64,000 nt of DNA, taken from assembly GCA_964023205.1 (NCBI GenBank), contig OZ026834.1, positions 32,030,756-32,094,755 of the forward strand, given 5' to 3'. Shown here in pieces: positions 12,101 through 24,386 of this stretch (its first letter is position 1; every line of letters starts with the position of its first letter). The notes under the pieces were generated by a model. It ran no database searches and had not been told where the DNA came from. It saw only the letters and a program-made list of their open reading frames with translations. The translations under genes and the position numbers were made by a program. The DNA is from Lutraria lutraria (lineage: Eukaryota; Mollusca; Bivalvia; Venerida; Mactridae).

Positions 12101-15100
12101 CTTCAGTTTAATTCAATGTTTATGTTTATCTGTTGTTTAACGACCCATTGACAGCTATGGTCATATAAGGGCCGTCCCAGAGAGAGGAGGGATAAGACAC
12201 AGGAGAACCAGGCATTTATATTCCTTCTCTCATTTCAAATAGTTCTTCCTGGTTCTTTATTGTGTCTTAATCACCGATACACACCCCAATCGTTTGCTGT
12301 GATTTTCTTAACTTGGCTTAGTAGTTGGGATGGGGACACTGAAAAGGCGTCCTTGAAATATCGAAAAACATTGGTCCAGTTTTTAAGGACTGCAAAGATT
12401 TTGTAACAATACAATTTGCCAATTAAACACTAAAAATTATCAATTTTCTCCAACATTTCCTAATTTTATTTGAAGGTTTACGTCACATTTATTAAGACTA
12501 CGATTCAATAAGGAGTGATGAACACCATTTGAAATGTTTAGAATAACATTCATTCATAGAAGCTTTCAGCTCAATTCAATCAGAATCAAACTGATAATAA
12601 AATTATAACATCTGAATTCATACTTACCTCACCAATAGCTACGTTGATTTTATTTGTTAGATCTTCTGGTATCATTTTACCAAGCTTATCAGACTTCACA
12701 GCAATGATATTATCTGTTCCGAGTCCCATCATCCCAGCTGATTTTTTGATTGAATAATGTCCCTGTAAATTACCAAACATTATAAAACTTGGGTTATTAA
12801 AACCACCTTCACAACCTAAAATAATGGTACCAATAATAAGGTTGGCTCATTATCAAGCCAAAATATAGAAAATACTAAAATCTAGTCCAGAATTAAGATG
12901 ACATTACAATCAGGTGGTAGACATATTTAGGGGGTTATTATGTTAAGTTTTACAATGTAAAATACAAATTCTTTTGACAATTTTGAAGAACAGTCCTTAT
13001 ATTAAATTGACGGAAACAGTCCTTATTAAAATCAAGTGAAGCAGTCCTAAAGTTGAATCAATGAAGAGAGACAGTTGTGAATACAAACCTTTTCTGATGT
13101 AAACATACAGAGGGGTTTCTTCAAGCCATATAGGCCTTTAGTCTTGATCTCTGGGAACTTAGTATAACGAGCAAGGTTTAGTCCGTAAAGATTTCCAATT
13201 GAGCCACCTGTTATATACAATAATTGATTAGATACAATAAACAGAAGGTGTTCATTATATTGATTGAAAACTTAAAAGAAATTGTTCACAAATATGCCAT
13301 CATGAATAATTCAGTCATTAGAACAAATTTTAAACAAAACCAATCCCATGCAGTTTTAATTGATTTAAGCAATTTTAAACCTTCAAAGGATATAATAATG
13401 AATAACACTGTTTAGGAAACATTTTTCTTATTTTGGCAGTATGAAGTAACAATGCAGACATTTCAAATCTAGCAATACTTTTCCAACAATACATTAAAAC
13501 CGTTAAAAGATTTTTACTTAAACATTAAAATTATGTAAATTCAAACGAGTTCGAAGCCCAGGGCTTTTTTTCCTTCTATAACAGAGGCCGAAATCTGGTG
13601 TCTTCCCAATTGCAAAAAGGCTGTTTTTTCCCAATGTTAGGTAAGAAATTCCCATAAATACAATGCTATTCTAACTCAGTAGTATTACCTTCTCAGAATT
13701 TGTCCAAATATCGCGCTTGAATTTCCTAAAATGAAAGGCTAAGGCCCCTTCCCAATTTATGGAAAAAAGGCCCTGAAGCCAGACTGTCAGACCATCAGAT
13801 TCAAAGGCAGAAGGACATTAAAGGGTGAAGACATTGAGACAAAACATGTTTAAAAATTTACCTGGAACAAAGATGGCGTCTCCTCCATCAAAACCAATCA
13901 ACCCAAGCATTTTACTGTAAATCTCTTTCTCCATTAGAGTGAATACAGGTGCAACTTCATATGTGTACCTAGAACAAAACATGAACATAATAAATTGATT
14001 TATTTGTACAATCATTTACTGTATTTTCATTTATTTTCGTTGGGCTCAATTTTTGTGGTTTTTACTAAAATGGCTATTTCTTGGATACATAAATTCGTGG
14101 ATTTTAATATTTGAAAACAAAATGCCTTTATATATAATACCTCTGCATTTAAATTCATATGGATTTGATTTCATGGATGAGCCGACCCTCAAAATCCATT
14201 AAATTAAATCCCCAACGAAAATTAATGATTCCACAGTATATCAATGATTATTGATTATTTTTAATTGGGAACATATCAATATGGCACTATATGTTAGGAA
14301 AGAAATCACTTCTGAATAAAATATCTTGATCCGATTTTCAAGTTTTAAATTAAGTACTAATCAATCTGATTAGATTAGATTGGAGATCTTTACAACTAGA
14401 AATGAATCTTTAGAGACTTGAATGCCACTGCCATGACATGTAAAAACTCACAAAAGAGTGTGATATGAATAACAAGCATCTCTATACTTAATTAATAAAC
14501 ATACTTGAAGTTCAATGTGCATCTGTGACTTTGACCTTCACGCCGGCCACATGGTTCATAGAAGCCTTAAAGTTATTACCCAGACATAATCAAACACCAT
14601 CTCTTCACTCATATCAAGAATATGTGCAAAAAAACATTTTCTTAGTTCAATTACTGATTCATTTTATATATTTGAATATACAAACCCCCTCCCCCGTATA
14701 TCAAAACAAACAATTTTAAACTACTCACTGACTAGAATTAAGAGCCTCAGTTACCCAAGCACCTCCGAGAGAATATTGATCCATACCTCCATACAGCTGG
14801 TTAAAAAAACGAGGATTGGCTGTAAGTAAAAAGGAACACATATAGGAAAAAAGACAGCTTTCAATGACAAATGAACATAGCTTTTACTTCATTCATAATG
14901 TGCAGACGATTCTTATAATGGGCAAATCTGCATTATGACTACAAATAATACAAGAAAATTAATGAGGAATATTCTTTTAGAAAGCTGCATAACTTGTAGC
15001 TTAAATCCCATCATTGGAAAAGACGGTTCAATAAAAAATCTTTGGCATCAAATTGTCTGCCTAGGGTATGCTCAAGCAAGGTGGTTAATTAACAGTGGTG

Positions 15101-18100
15101 AAAGCTTGCCTACTGGAAAACACTGCTGCAAGCAGTTAAACACATACATTTTGTAAATCATTGTAACTGAAGCATATAGATATTAAGTGTATCACATTCT
15201 AGATATTAGTGGGAATATGTAGATAATACACAGTATCACCAACTAAGGCCTAAAAAATGTGTTTGTTTCTGGTTATCCAACATAACTTATACTTCATATT
15301 AATCTGAAAGAATGAAAAAATTCACTTTCTCATGTTTTTACCTATCCACAAGCATTTAAGGGCCAAAGTACAAGCCCTGGGTCCAAGGTTATAAAACTTG
15401 AGATCGGACTCCAAGCTCAAATCTCATATTTTGTCCTTTAATATTTCTAAGCTAATTATGACCAAACAATAATGATATTATTGACACGTTCATTTGACAG
15501 CAAAATTTATCTGAATATGCTTTTAAACATTAATCAGTTCTATTTTGTCAACCATAATACTTTGAGTAAGAAATTGAGATTTGATCTCGGAGTCTGTTTT
15601 TAAGTTTTATTACCTTGGAACCTGACCTAAATGAGCATGTAACCAGATAACAAACTTATTTTTACACCTGAACTTTCTTCCAAGTACAATTTTTGAAAGG
15701 ACACCATGTATGAGAATAAGTTGTTAAGCCATCTGCCAATGAATACACTCTTACCTGTTTTGACACTGTACTGAACAACATCTTCGCAAACTTTCAGTAA
15801 CTGATCCTCATCTGACGGTTCATCAGTGATTTTCAGTCCCTTCAACTTAGCTTTGAGGTCTTCAGGCTGATGAAAATCACAAACTCGTCTGCAAATCAGA
15901 AGAGGAAAAATATTCAGAAACAATTCAAAACATCTCCACTGACAATCAAGAAAATGCCAGCAATTTAACCATTAACCATTTGATGACCTTTGGAATTAAC
16001 CTCTGACCTCGATGTCTAGCCTGCATCATTTTTGGTTGAAGTCTGTCACCTGACGATGGTGTTTGACCTGTTAAATTATTTTTAGAATCATCTACATGAG
16101 TTTACCTTTCAATGTTATAACCCATTTTTACATAATTACACATATTTACCATTTGTCCACGATTTCCATTTCTTTATAGAACAAACAGAACATTTTTAAT
16201 ATGCCCACCTGAATCCTGGTATCTGTAAATGTTTCTTTTATATTCTAACAGAATATAATGTCCCATGATGCAAAGCATCATGACCTTTGCCATTCATATC
16301 ACATCATGTGACAGGATGATGTCATCGTTTCAAAAAGACGCTGCAGGGTAGACAATTCATACAAATGATTAAACAGTTTTCTTATTACTGGTGCTGTATG
16401 AATTTGGACGTTAAATAAGCACAGATGATAAAGAATTATTCTTATAATGATAAGTGTATTGTTGCCTAAATATAGTAAAGCATTAAGTTAAGATATGGCA
16501 TCTGTATTTTCCCATCATCAGAATAAAGCTGTGTAAGCTAGTTAACTAGATAACTTGACATTAACATGCTGGTGATAAAAAACGACTGGTGGCAGAAATA
16601 TTACACCATATATTTATACAGTTAAACCCCTGAGAACCGGACACCTTCTGGACTGACTCAAAGTCCGGTGTTCCAAGAATTCTAGTTTTTAGAGAACTTT
16701 TAATGATTTCCGAAAGAAGGGACACGAAAACAAGTCTGATTTTTAGGGAATTCCGTTTTTCAGGGAGTTTTAACAACAAGTGAGAACATGTTGAAATCAT
16801 ACATTGTGAGCACATGAATAGAAGTTACTTTTAATACTGGTGTAAATATCAAAATTATATGAAATAAAAAAAATGCTAAGAACAGTAAATATGAGGCCAT
16901 CCTTAAAATCTACCAGTTTACAGTTATGCGACCCACTCCTTAGAAATTCCCAGATTAATTTTTTTTTAGTGTTTCTAAAGCCAACAAAATATTCTTCATT
17001 CCTGCTTATAGTTTTCAGTACAAGCATAATTATAATGTTTACAAAAATAGTTAGCAGCCAGAGTATCTATTACTGTTACTGACTTGGTATAGTGTAACTG
17101 TAAACCAATATTTCAAGGATGAGTTGATCAAAGTATTTTTTATGGTTGAGGAATGAATTTATTTTATATTCTATTCTCCTCATATGTAAGTGTATATAGC
17201 ATGCTTGAATGATGATAAGCATATAAAGCACACAAAACATAAACCAGTACATACACATATGACAAGCAAAGAAGAGTTTATTGTTGTTCAGTACAAAAGA
17301 GGTTTGAAGCATATTCTTGACATTTTATTTTCACTGGGGTTTAATGTTACAGTTGCACCAACAGCCAGGGTCATATGGCGATTTACCAACTTCAATGGTG
17401 ATGGAAGACCCCTGACCTACGACTGCGTAGAATCACTGACCTTCAGTAGGCTAGCTGGACAGCTTCCTTATGAAGTTTTATACACAGGATTCAAACTCAC
17501 AATGGTGAGAAGCTACCAGACACCATTACCACTGGACCACAGGATTCAAACTTACAATGGTGAGAAGCTACCAGACACCATTACCACTGGACCACAGGAT
17601 TCAAACTTACAATGGTGAGAAGCTACCAGACACCATTACCACTGGACCACAGGATTCAAACTGACAATGGTGAGAAGCTACCAGACACCATTACCACTGG
17701 ACCACAGGATTCAAACTCACAATGGTGAGAAGCTACCAGACACCATTACCACAGGATTCAAACTTACAATGGTGAGAAGCTACCAGACACCATTACCACT
17801 GGACCACAGGATTCAAACTTACAATGGTGAGAAGCTACCAGACACCATTACCACTGGACCACAGGATTCAAACTGACAATGGTGAGAAGCTACCAGACAC
17901 CATTACCACTGGACCACAGGATTCAAACTGACAATGGTGAGAAGCTACCAGACACCATTACCACTGGACCACAGGATTCAAACTCACAATGGTGAGAAGC
18001 TACCAGACACCATTACCACTGGACCACAGGATTCAAACTCACAATGGTGAGAAGCTACCAGACACCATTACCACTGGACCACAGGATTCAAACTTACAAT

Positions 18101-19222
18101 GGTGAGAAGCTACCAGACACCATTACCACTGGACCACAGGATTCAAACTGACAATGGTGAGAAGCTACCAGACACCATTACCACTGGACCACAGGATTCA
18201 AACTCACAACGGTGAGAAGCTACCAGACACCATTACCACTGGACCACGTGTGGCCCCAATTAAAAGAAAATAATGAAGACACTTATACACTTATGTCTAA
18301 CATAACAATCCTTATCTACAATGTAGGCTAGGAGGTCAGAATATTTGTCATGAATGGAGAAATTTACTAGTTAACAAGTTCACAAGTTGTCCACATTTGA
18401 GGCCAGGAAGAATTAAAACAACTAAAGCCAAAATAGATGTCAGAAGAATGATGCTCTGAATACGAAATAATTCAGCTTGGTAAATAATGGAAATAAACAA
18501 TAGCGCTACAGTCACTTTCATCCATCAATGTAAAAGTACAAAATATATTAAAATATGCAGCAAGGAAAAATAGAGTTGCATTGTATAGCCATATCATTGG
18601 AAGCAGCCATTTGGTAGAGCTAATTTTATATTTTCCCCTCTCTGGTAAGGTTCAGTTGCACAATTTTACCTTGGGAAAAATTACTTGTTTTCAGAATTTG
18701 CCAAAAAAAGCCATACATACCGTATTCTTTCTTATCTTTAAGTTTTTATGACCAATACCTTAACCTTGGTATTTTTATGTAACTTGACTTCTACTTATAA
18801 CAATAGCAAAAGCATTCTTTCCAAATATTCCCCAGTATTAGCTGTTTAAAATAGATCTGACTTACAATACAGATAAGTAAGGTGCATACAAACATATAAG
18901 GGTGCATATTAAAGCTTCCGTTAAAACTAAAACAACTACATATGAGCCAAAGGGCCCATAAACATCATACTCACTGCTCCCTGTCCATGGCCCCCATCAG
19001 TCCGTCTTTGATCACTATGTCAACAACCTTCCTCAGGAAATGGAGATCATCTTTGCCAGGAATAGTTTCATTTGAAACAACGCCATTGTGACTTCCGTTA
19101 GCAACCTTCTTTGTCATGCTTTGGCCATTGCTTCCATTTTCGTGACCCCTTTTGATGCGAGCGTTTCCATTTAATTCCACACCATTAGAAGCACCATTTC
19201 TGTAAACACCGTTACTCGCCAT
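9198..19222 (-). CDS. CSAD: Cysteine sulfinate / acidic amino acid decarboxylase (CSAD/GADL1 group), complete, 11 exons
   Basis: Group II PLP-dependent decarboxylase expected to convert cysteine sulfinate to hypotaurine and/or aspartate to beta-alanine in the cytosol. Coding exons: 19222-18975, 15888-15755, 14819-14729, 13968-13862, 13207-13089, 12762-12628, 12016-11835, 10959-10881, 10415-10216, 9775-9634, 9371-9198. All junctions keep frame and follow GT/AG, giving 536 residues. The PLP lysine is K349 in NPHK, the ring-stacking His is H235 in GHYS, and the cofactor Asp is D317 in [18 protein letters not shown] (about 132-141) and YTYEVAPVF are typical of the group. The first ~40 residues are Asn/Gly-rich. 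I chose the ATG at 19222; an upstream GTG is not a credible start. A 'ttatttcag' acceptor about 20 bp upstream implies a separate 5' UTR exon. Substrate choice cannot be settled by eye; GADL1 or aspartate decarboxylase are the alternatives. Confidence 0.93.
11146..11230 (-). repeat. tRNA-derived SINE head in a CSAD intron
   Basis: On the minus strand, TAGTCTAATGG (11218-11208) is a good pol III A box and GGTTCGATTCC (11170-11160) a perfect B box, at tRNA-like spacing. An anticodon-like stem (TTGCA/TGTAA) with a 7-base loop carrying GGA is visible, which resembles tRNA-Ser. The acceptor stem does not pair, so this is a SINE head or tRNA pseudogene, not a working tRNA gene. Confidence 0.7.
12119..12340 (+). 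repeat. Molluscan-type dispersed repeat with internal inverted repeat
   Basis: The stretch 'tgtttaacgacccattgac' followed by 'ggtcatataaggg' recalls repeats I associate with bivalve genomes. Inside it, 'taagacac...gaaccagg' (about 12193-12212) is mirrored by 'cctggttct...tgtgtctta' (about 12248-12269), so it can fold back. It lies in a CSAD intron. Family name unknown. Confidence 0.5.
16619..16770 (+). mobile_element. Terminus of a pogo/Tigger-like DNA element
   Basis: After 'TATA' the sequence CAGTTAAACCCC followed by GAACCGGACACC, and later GTCCGGTGTTCC, has the form of pogo/Tigger ends (CAGT..AACCC with a nearby inverted motif; ACCGGAC pairs with GTCCGGT). No matching right terminus or transposase is found, so it is a decayed fragment or short MITE. 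Confidence 0.4.
17487..18247 (-). repeat. 55-bp tandem array with tRNA-like monomer, about 14 copies
   Basis: The period is 55 bp (for example 'ggattcaaac' at 17487, 17542, 17597), with one unit about 9 bp short near 17750. Copies are almost identical, differing mostly at one base ('ctcac', 'cttac', 'ctgac'). Read on the minus strand, each unit has TGGTCCAGTGG (A-box-like) and, about 31 bp on, GTTTGAATCC (B-box-like), with GCTTCTCACC between, reminiscent of tRNA-Glu. The array is in the first coding intron of CSAD, in the gene's orientation. The open frames across it are a by-product of the repeat. Confidence 0.9.
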
Positions 19223-19623
19223 TTTCACTGATATGTCTGAAATAATTCAGTACAAATGTTAGGCAAATATTTGTATACTAATTTCCCATTACCACTACCG
19301 GTATTACTTTGCCCTGAAATGTCAAACTTTTTGCAGGGACATATTCTCAGTCAACCCAAACTAATCTGATGTTGAAATTGCTTAAGTTTATCTTAAAATA
19401 TAAAACTTTCTATCAAATAAGTGAGGATTGGTAAATAAATTTCATTATAATTAATTATATATCAGATAATTTAAATGACAGGTCGAATCTCCACTTAATT
19501 GCAGATTTTTTTTAGGGGAACGTGATCATGAACATTCTTAATGAACATATCATCACGTTTTCACTCTTAGACATGAACAAGGAAGAAAGTGATGTAGATC
19601 TAAATAAGTAAATGTCGAAATAT

Positions 19624-19871
19624 AAGGCAATCCTTAAAAAATATTTTGTTTGCGGTCATGTTTCCAACTTACCAAAAAAAGGCCCCTGCCCAACATTTTT
19701 GGTCTCTCTGGTATTTTATTTTTCTTAAAAAAAAATCAATAGCATTCTGACATGCATTTTGGGTTCATTATAAAAGAAGATCATAAAAAATACTTCCTAT
19801 GTATTTCCCAAGAGATAATTCTTCAGTAGGGTAACCTCAACAAACATTTTTTAAGAGTAGCAAAATCAAGA
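19624..19871 (+). mobile_element. MITE family R2, copy 1
   Basis: Left end 'aaggcaatccttaaaaaat' and right end 'cattttttaagagtagc' are inverted relatives, and the interior ('tagcattctgacatgcattt') matches the copy at 21250-21472. It is more diverged than copy 2 at its right end. Confidence 0.55.
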
Positions 19872-20734
19872 GTTAGACAAACATTTTAAACAATGAATGG
19901 AGAATAATAACAACAAAAATGATGGTTCTTAACATGTTTTTGGACTTAGGGTATAAGACTTCTCCCAGAAATCATGTTTAATCAATATCTAAGGCAATAA
20001 ATATCAATTCCTAGATTCTTCCACACTTGTGCCATGAAAATCAGTAGAATCCATATATGTTATTTCATAAATTCCAGTGTGAAAATGCTTATCAAAATAA
20101 TTATGTTGGCAAATCATCTTTGACGAATGGCCGAAAAAAAATACTGGTAAGCACAATATTTGCATAAATTAAAGGACAAGGTGTCACTTTTTTACCTTTC
20201 CACACACTTCTGAGAGCAATAAACCCCTGACCTATTCACCTTATTTATTACGAGCATGTGACCAGAAACAAACAATTTCTTTTTGAGGCCTAAACAAAAA
20301 TTTCACCCACAAATCCAATTCTTCCAAAAAGTTGGATTACAATCTATTAATATTTTATTGCTTACTCATAACCTTTAGGTCACATACACATTATTATAGC
20401 CACATAACACATGCAACACAATACATGCAGTCAACCATGCAAGCATTGCTTAATCAGAAGCCACAATGGAACTTTACATGATGTACTCAATTCTGACAGT
20501 AGGTTAAAAATAGCTTGAGATTTAGATATATTGAGACTCACAAGGTTATAACTATGGTGGCCTATATCAGCCATTCACAGCTAAGTAACAAAGTATGCAT
20601 CCAATCATACAATCATTGAAACAATTATCTGATAATAAAGCTCTTTCTAATTACTAATAGATACTTATAATATTGTATTGCTTGTTGATCAGTGCTTAAT
20701 GCTTAAAATAAATTCTCATCAAAAATATGGTAGG

Positions 20735-20880
20735 TAGGTCTGGTCTTTTCTGGCTAGTGACAGTAAGTGGAAAGGTAAAAAGTGAGAAAGTTGATGCACC
20801 AATCATTGGGCCACATAAAAAGCCCAATTAAGGTCACTTGGAAAAATTAGGGTCAGTTGATAACCAGAAGCAGAGACTTA
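20735..20880 (+). repeat. Dispersed repeat family R1, copy 2
   Basis: Contains 'ggtaaaaagtgagaaagt', 'acataaaaagcccaat', 'ggtcacttggaaaaattag' and 'ataaccagaagc' in the same order as the copies near 778 and 27885. It begins with 'ggtaggtaggtctggtctt', a block partly shared with the copy near 27885. Confidence 0.6.
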
Positions 20881-21249
20881 AGTCTTATATCATTTACAAA
20901 TTTTAGACAAATTTAATGCATAAGAATCCAATTAGCCACTGAATTTAAGTGAATTATTTGAATATACATCACATGAGTCTACAACAAGTTGTGACAATTT
21001 CCCCCCATTGCCTGCATTAATTTCAGAATAACTTTAATTTTTTAAGAGTAGTGTTAATAAGGGAAGACATGATAACTGGGATTTACAATCCATAATTATT
21101 AAACTTAGTACTTAACTGGTGACAGGTATATATGCCTCCATAGATTACAAAACCCAACACATGATAAAGTAAGGAAAACATAGGCCACATTATCGCATTC
21201 AGTCAGTAACAGGGTCAGTATGTTAGGCTAGACTTATGAATATCTATCA

Positions 21250-21472
21250 GGCCATTCTTAAAGAATATTTTGTTCGCAGTAATGCTACCTTCTCACCAAG
21301 ATGGCCTCTCAGGAGCTAACAGAAAAAGTCAATGAAAAATAGCATGATTCTGACGTGTATTTTGTGTTCAGTATAAAAAATACATTGCACAAAAAAAAAA
21401 TTCCAACCAACCTACCCACTGAAAAATTTCTGGGTAGGGTTACTGCAAACAAATGTTTTTTTAAGGATGGCC
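21250..21472 (+). mobile_element. MITE family R2, copy 2, with ~33-bp terminal inverted repeats
   Basis: GGCCATTCTTAAAG...TTCGCAGTAA at the left (21250-21282) matches the reverse complement of the right end TTACTGCAAAC...TTAAGGATGGCC (ending 21472) with few mismatches. It is 223 bp, non-coding, and has a relative at 19624-19871. The short frame across it is not a gene. Confidence 0.65.
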
Positions 21473-23921
21473 TAATCAATATTATCACAGCTGTGTCAAA
21501 TGATAACCTTGTATTACTGAGCTATATTTTAACCCAGCACCACAAAGATAGATAAAATTTAGCTAAAATCCTCATCCATGAATAATGAAAAAGGTATGAT
21601 TTTATCTTTTATAATAATCAAAGAGGTCAATATACATGCATGATACAGTATATACATTAGGACGGCTAAACAAATTCTGCTGAAGTCATCCAACTGAATA
21701 GTCCAGGTACAAATGTACCTGAGTGAACAAAGACAGACAAGTGCGGCTAGGTACAATATCTTGATATAGAATACTAAACAGCTGTACTCATACAATAAAG
21801 CATTATGTAAAACAGCAAATTGGCAGTCACATCCTTTCCAAGTAACCACAAAGCATTCCTAACTGACGCAATATCACATCCACAATATACAATATCACGT
21901 CCGCAACATACAATATCACGTCCGCAACAATATACATGTACTAACATCTGAGTGATTGATGATGAAAGTCTAAATTACATTATCTGCATATTTATGCAAA
22001 CAAGGAAAATATTAATGTTTATATAATTCATAATTCAAGTACATTTACGAAGTTAAATCTTTAGAAAAAAACTCACACCAGAAAAAGATGAAAAAAAAAC
22101 AACATCAAAAGCAACAACGTCAACAAAGCAATCTCACTTAATTTATATTATAATCTAATCATCAATTAATTATCAATTATTAACTAAATAACCTGCATAA
22201 AATATCAACTACTAGTATCAAGCCAACACTCAAAATAACTGCTTAACTGATATTTAAACTATAGATCATTCAATGACAATAACAAAAAATACCAGCACTG
22301 CACACCATATGAAATTAATCCATTTTTTTCAATTAATATATAATTTAATAAACAGTAAATCAAGCCTTGATTTCTAGAAAATTCAATAACAAATTTGTGC
22401 TAATTTATCACAAACAGTAGTAAACAAAAATATAACTATTTTCACAAGATTAAATTAACACAATCTTACAATTACACAGTTGCACTCAACTCACATGTTC
22501 AGAAAATACTGATATTTTACAATTGATTTCTGTGGAATCTATTCTCCACTGGTTATTTTCGTTGGTGGTGAAAATCTTCCATGAAGCATGCTCCTAACAG
22601 CTGAGAAAATTTTCCCAATAGGTGACCTTGACATTAAATCAGTAAAGTAAACCATGATTAATATAACTCTGACCCTTGTACAGTCCAGTTTTCATTTTGC
22701 ACTAAATTAAGGACAATGCCCGTGCCAGTTCAAAAAGTGGACAGGTATTTAAATAGAACATCAAACATCAGTATTTCAGACAAAGCCAGGGTTTTACACT
22801 GAATTTAAATTCTTGGGGTTCCTTGGGACTGAGCTTTTTGTTTTAGTGAGTCCTGTCATAAATTTCAGTTGTCCAAATGTTGTTTAATTATCACATGTAT
22901 CAAGTAGTTTTTGCAAGAATTAATGCGCTTTATCTTAAGCAGAAAACTAGCGAAAATCTGTTTTCAATGTAGATACCGGTATGTAAAAAACGAAATTAGC
23001 TCATCAAATCTTACACTGCCTAAATACTGCAAGCATATCTTATGACAAGTGTGCGTCCCACTCAATTTTAGGTAGAATTTCTGACGTATTTGACACAAAA
23101 AATTGCGTCCTGTAAATCCATTCAAAGCCTTACATTGAATCAGAGGCTTATTTTAATACTGCCTTAGTGTTTACCTTGAGTGTTTAGTCCTAGCAACTTA
23201 ATTATTTTAATCTTTAACAGCTGTAATACAAAATAACATCCATAATTGACCTTGCTAAAAATAATTGTATGGTAGAAATGTATGGTAGAAATGTACACAG
23301 AAAAAATAAATGATATTCAATCAGTATTAATTTTATGAGCAAACATTTTTCTCAGTAATTTTCCAAACTGTCAGTATCAACAACCTGTGATGGTGAAATT
23401 GTAATAAATTCTGTATAAAACATCCTAATTTAACCACAAACATAACATTTCAAAGCATATGACTCTATTCAAGTGATAAATATATATATATATACCAGTA
23501 TATACACTAAATTTTCTCACAACTGGATGCTTTGTCACAGTAGGTAGTTTTATTTAGATAAAATGTTTATGATTTTACGAGACAAACAAATTGTTAAGTT
23601 TACGGGTATGCACCTGTCCCTGGGGGACAGCGGGTATACGCTTTTAGACAGAAGACCATGGCATTTCAAGTCTAAATTTGATGTACCTGTATACTCTTAA
23701 GTTTTTGTGATAGTTTAATTAGTTTTGTTAGAATATAATTATGTGCTATGAAAATGTAACTAGAAGTTACAAGTATATGCAATAATTTATTGATTAATTA
23801 ATTTGCCTTTCCGGTGTCACATGATCAATTCTTAGTGTTAACTTGTCCGAGGGCTCCATAACGGAAATCTCGATGGCTCTTATTAAACAGATCACAAAAA
23901 TGTGAAAGAGCCACCAGTTAG

Positions 23922-24378
23922 TAGAGCTGGGAGGTTTTATCGGTTTATCGCGATATCAGCCAGACAATATAAATATCACAATATTTTTTCAGCATACCGA
24001 TATATCGGGTTAAGCTTAAATAACTGAACTTTACGTTTATTATTGTAAAAAAAGTTCATACATTGTGGTAAAGTGTTATTTATGTCTAAATGCTGGTCAA
24101 TCTTGTACTATTATTAACTGTGCACACATACATATTCATATTTATACATGCATTAATAGTTTCAACACTGCTAAAACAGAACAAATTATTTGAAATGTGA
24201 AACTACATTAGCTGTGAGCTATTGTCTGTATTATCACCCAAGGAGTTATATATAAATGTTAATTTGTAATGTTTTTCTGTAAATTTACCATTTATATATA
24301 TCGCGATACGTATCGCGATACAGCATGAAATATTGTGAAATATCGTGATACGCTTTTAAGGACCGATACCCAGCTCTA
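23922..24378. mobile_element. Intact hAT-type MITE with 8-bp target duplication
   Basis: The element starts TAGAGCTGGG and ends CCCAGCTCTA, a perfect 10-bp terminal inverted repeat. It is flanked on both sides by CCAGTTAG (23914-23921 and 24379-24386), an exact 8-bp duplication as hAT transposases make. The 457-bp interior is non-coding and carries subterminal 'tatcgcgata' motifs at both ends. The exact duplication suggests a fairly recent insertion. Confidence 0.88.
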
Positions 24379-24386
24379 CCAGTTAG

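Larger units (their letters stand above)
19243..23913. other. Upstream flank or 5' UTR intron of CSAD, repeat-rich, no coding gene
   Basis: No coding exon is recognised. It holds two related MITEs (19624-19871 and 21250-21472), one R1 copy (20735-20880), short patches such as 'gtgaccagaaacaaacaa' near 20260 that also occur near 15255 and 27100 in either orientation, and an (AT)n run near 23481-23493. If CSAD has a distant 5' UTR exon, this is intron. Confidence 0.5.

Noticed and set aside
16561..16815. Minus-strand frame of 84 codons
   Set aside because: It overlaps a pogo-like element end in a CSAD intron; no domain.
17190..17876. Open frames with repeated [12 protein letters not shown] motifs
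   Set aside because: They read through the 55-bp tandem array inside a CSAD intron and are open only because of the repeat composition.
17487..18247. CRISPR-like regular repeats
   Set aside because: Units are directly adjacent without variable spacers, and the genome is eukaryotic.
19223..19228. GTG-initiated extension (MKM) of CSAD
   Set aside because: Nuclear animal genes start at ATG almost always; the ATG at 19222 lies in acceptable context and directly opens the protein.
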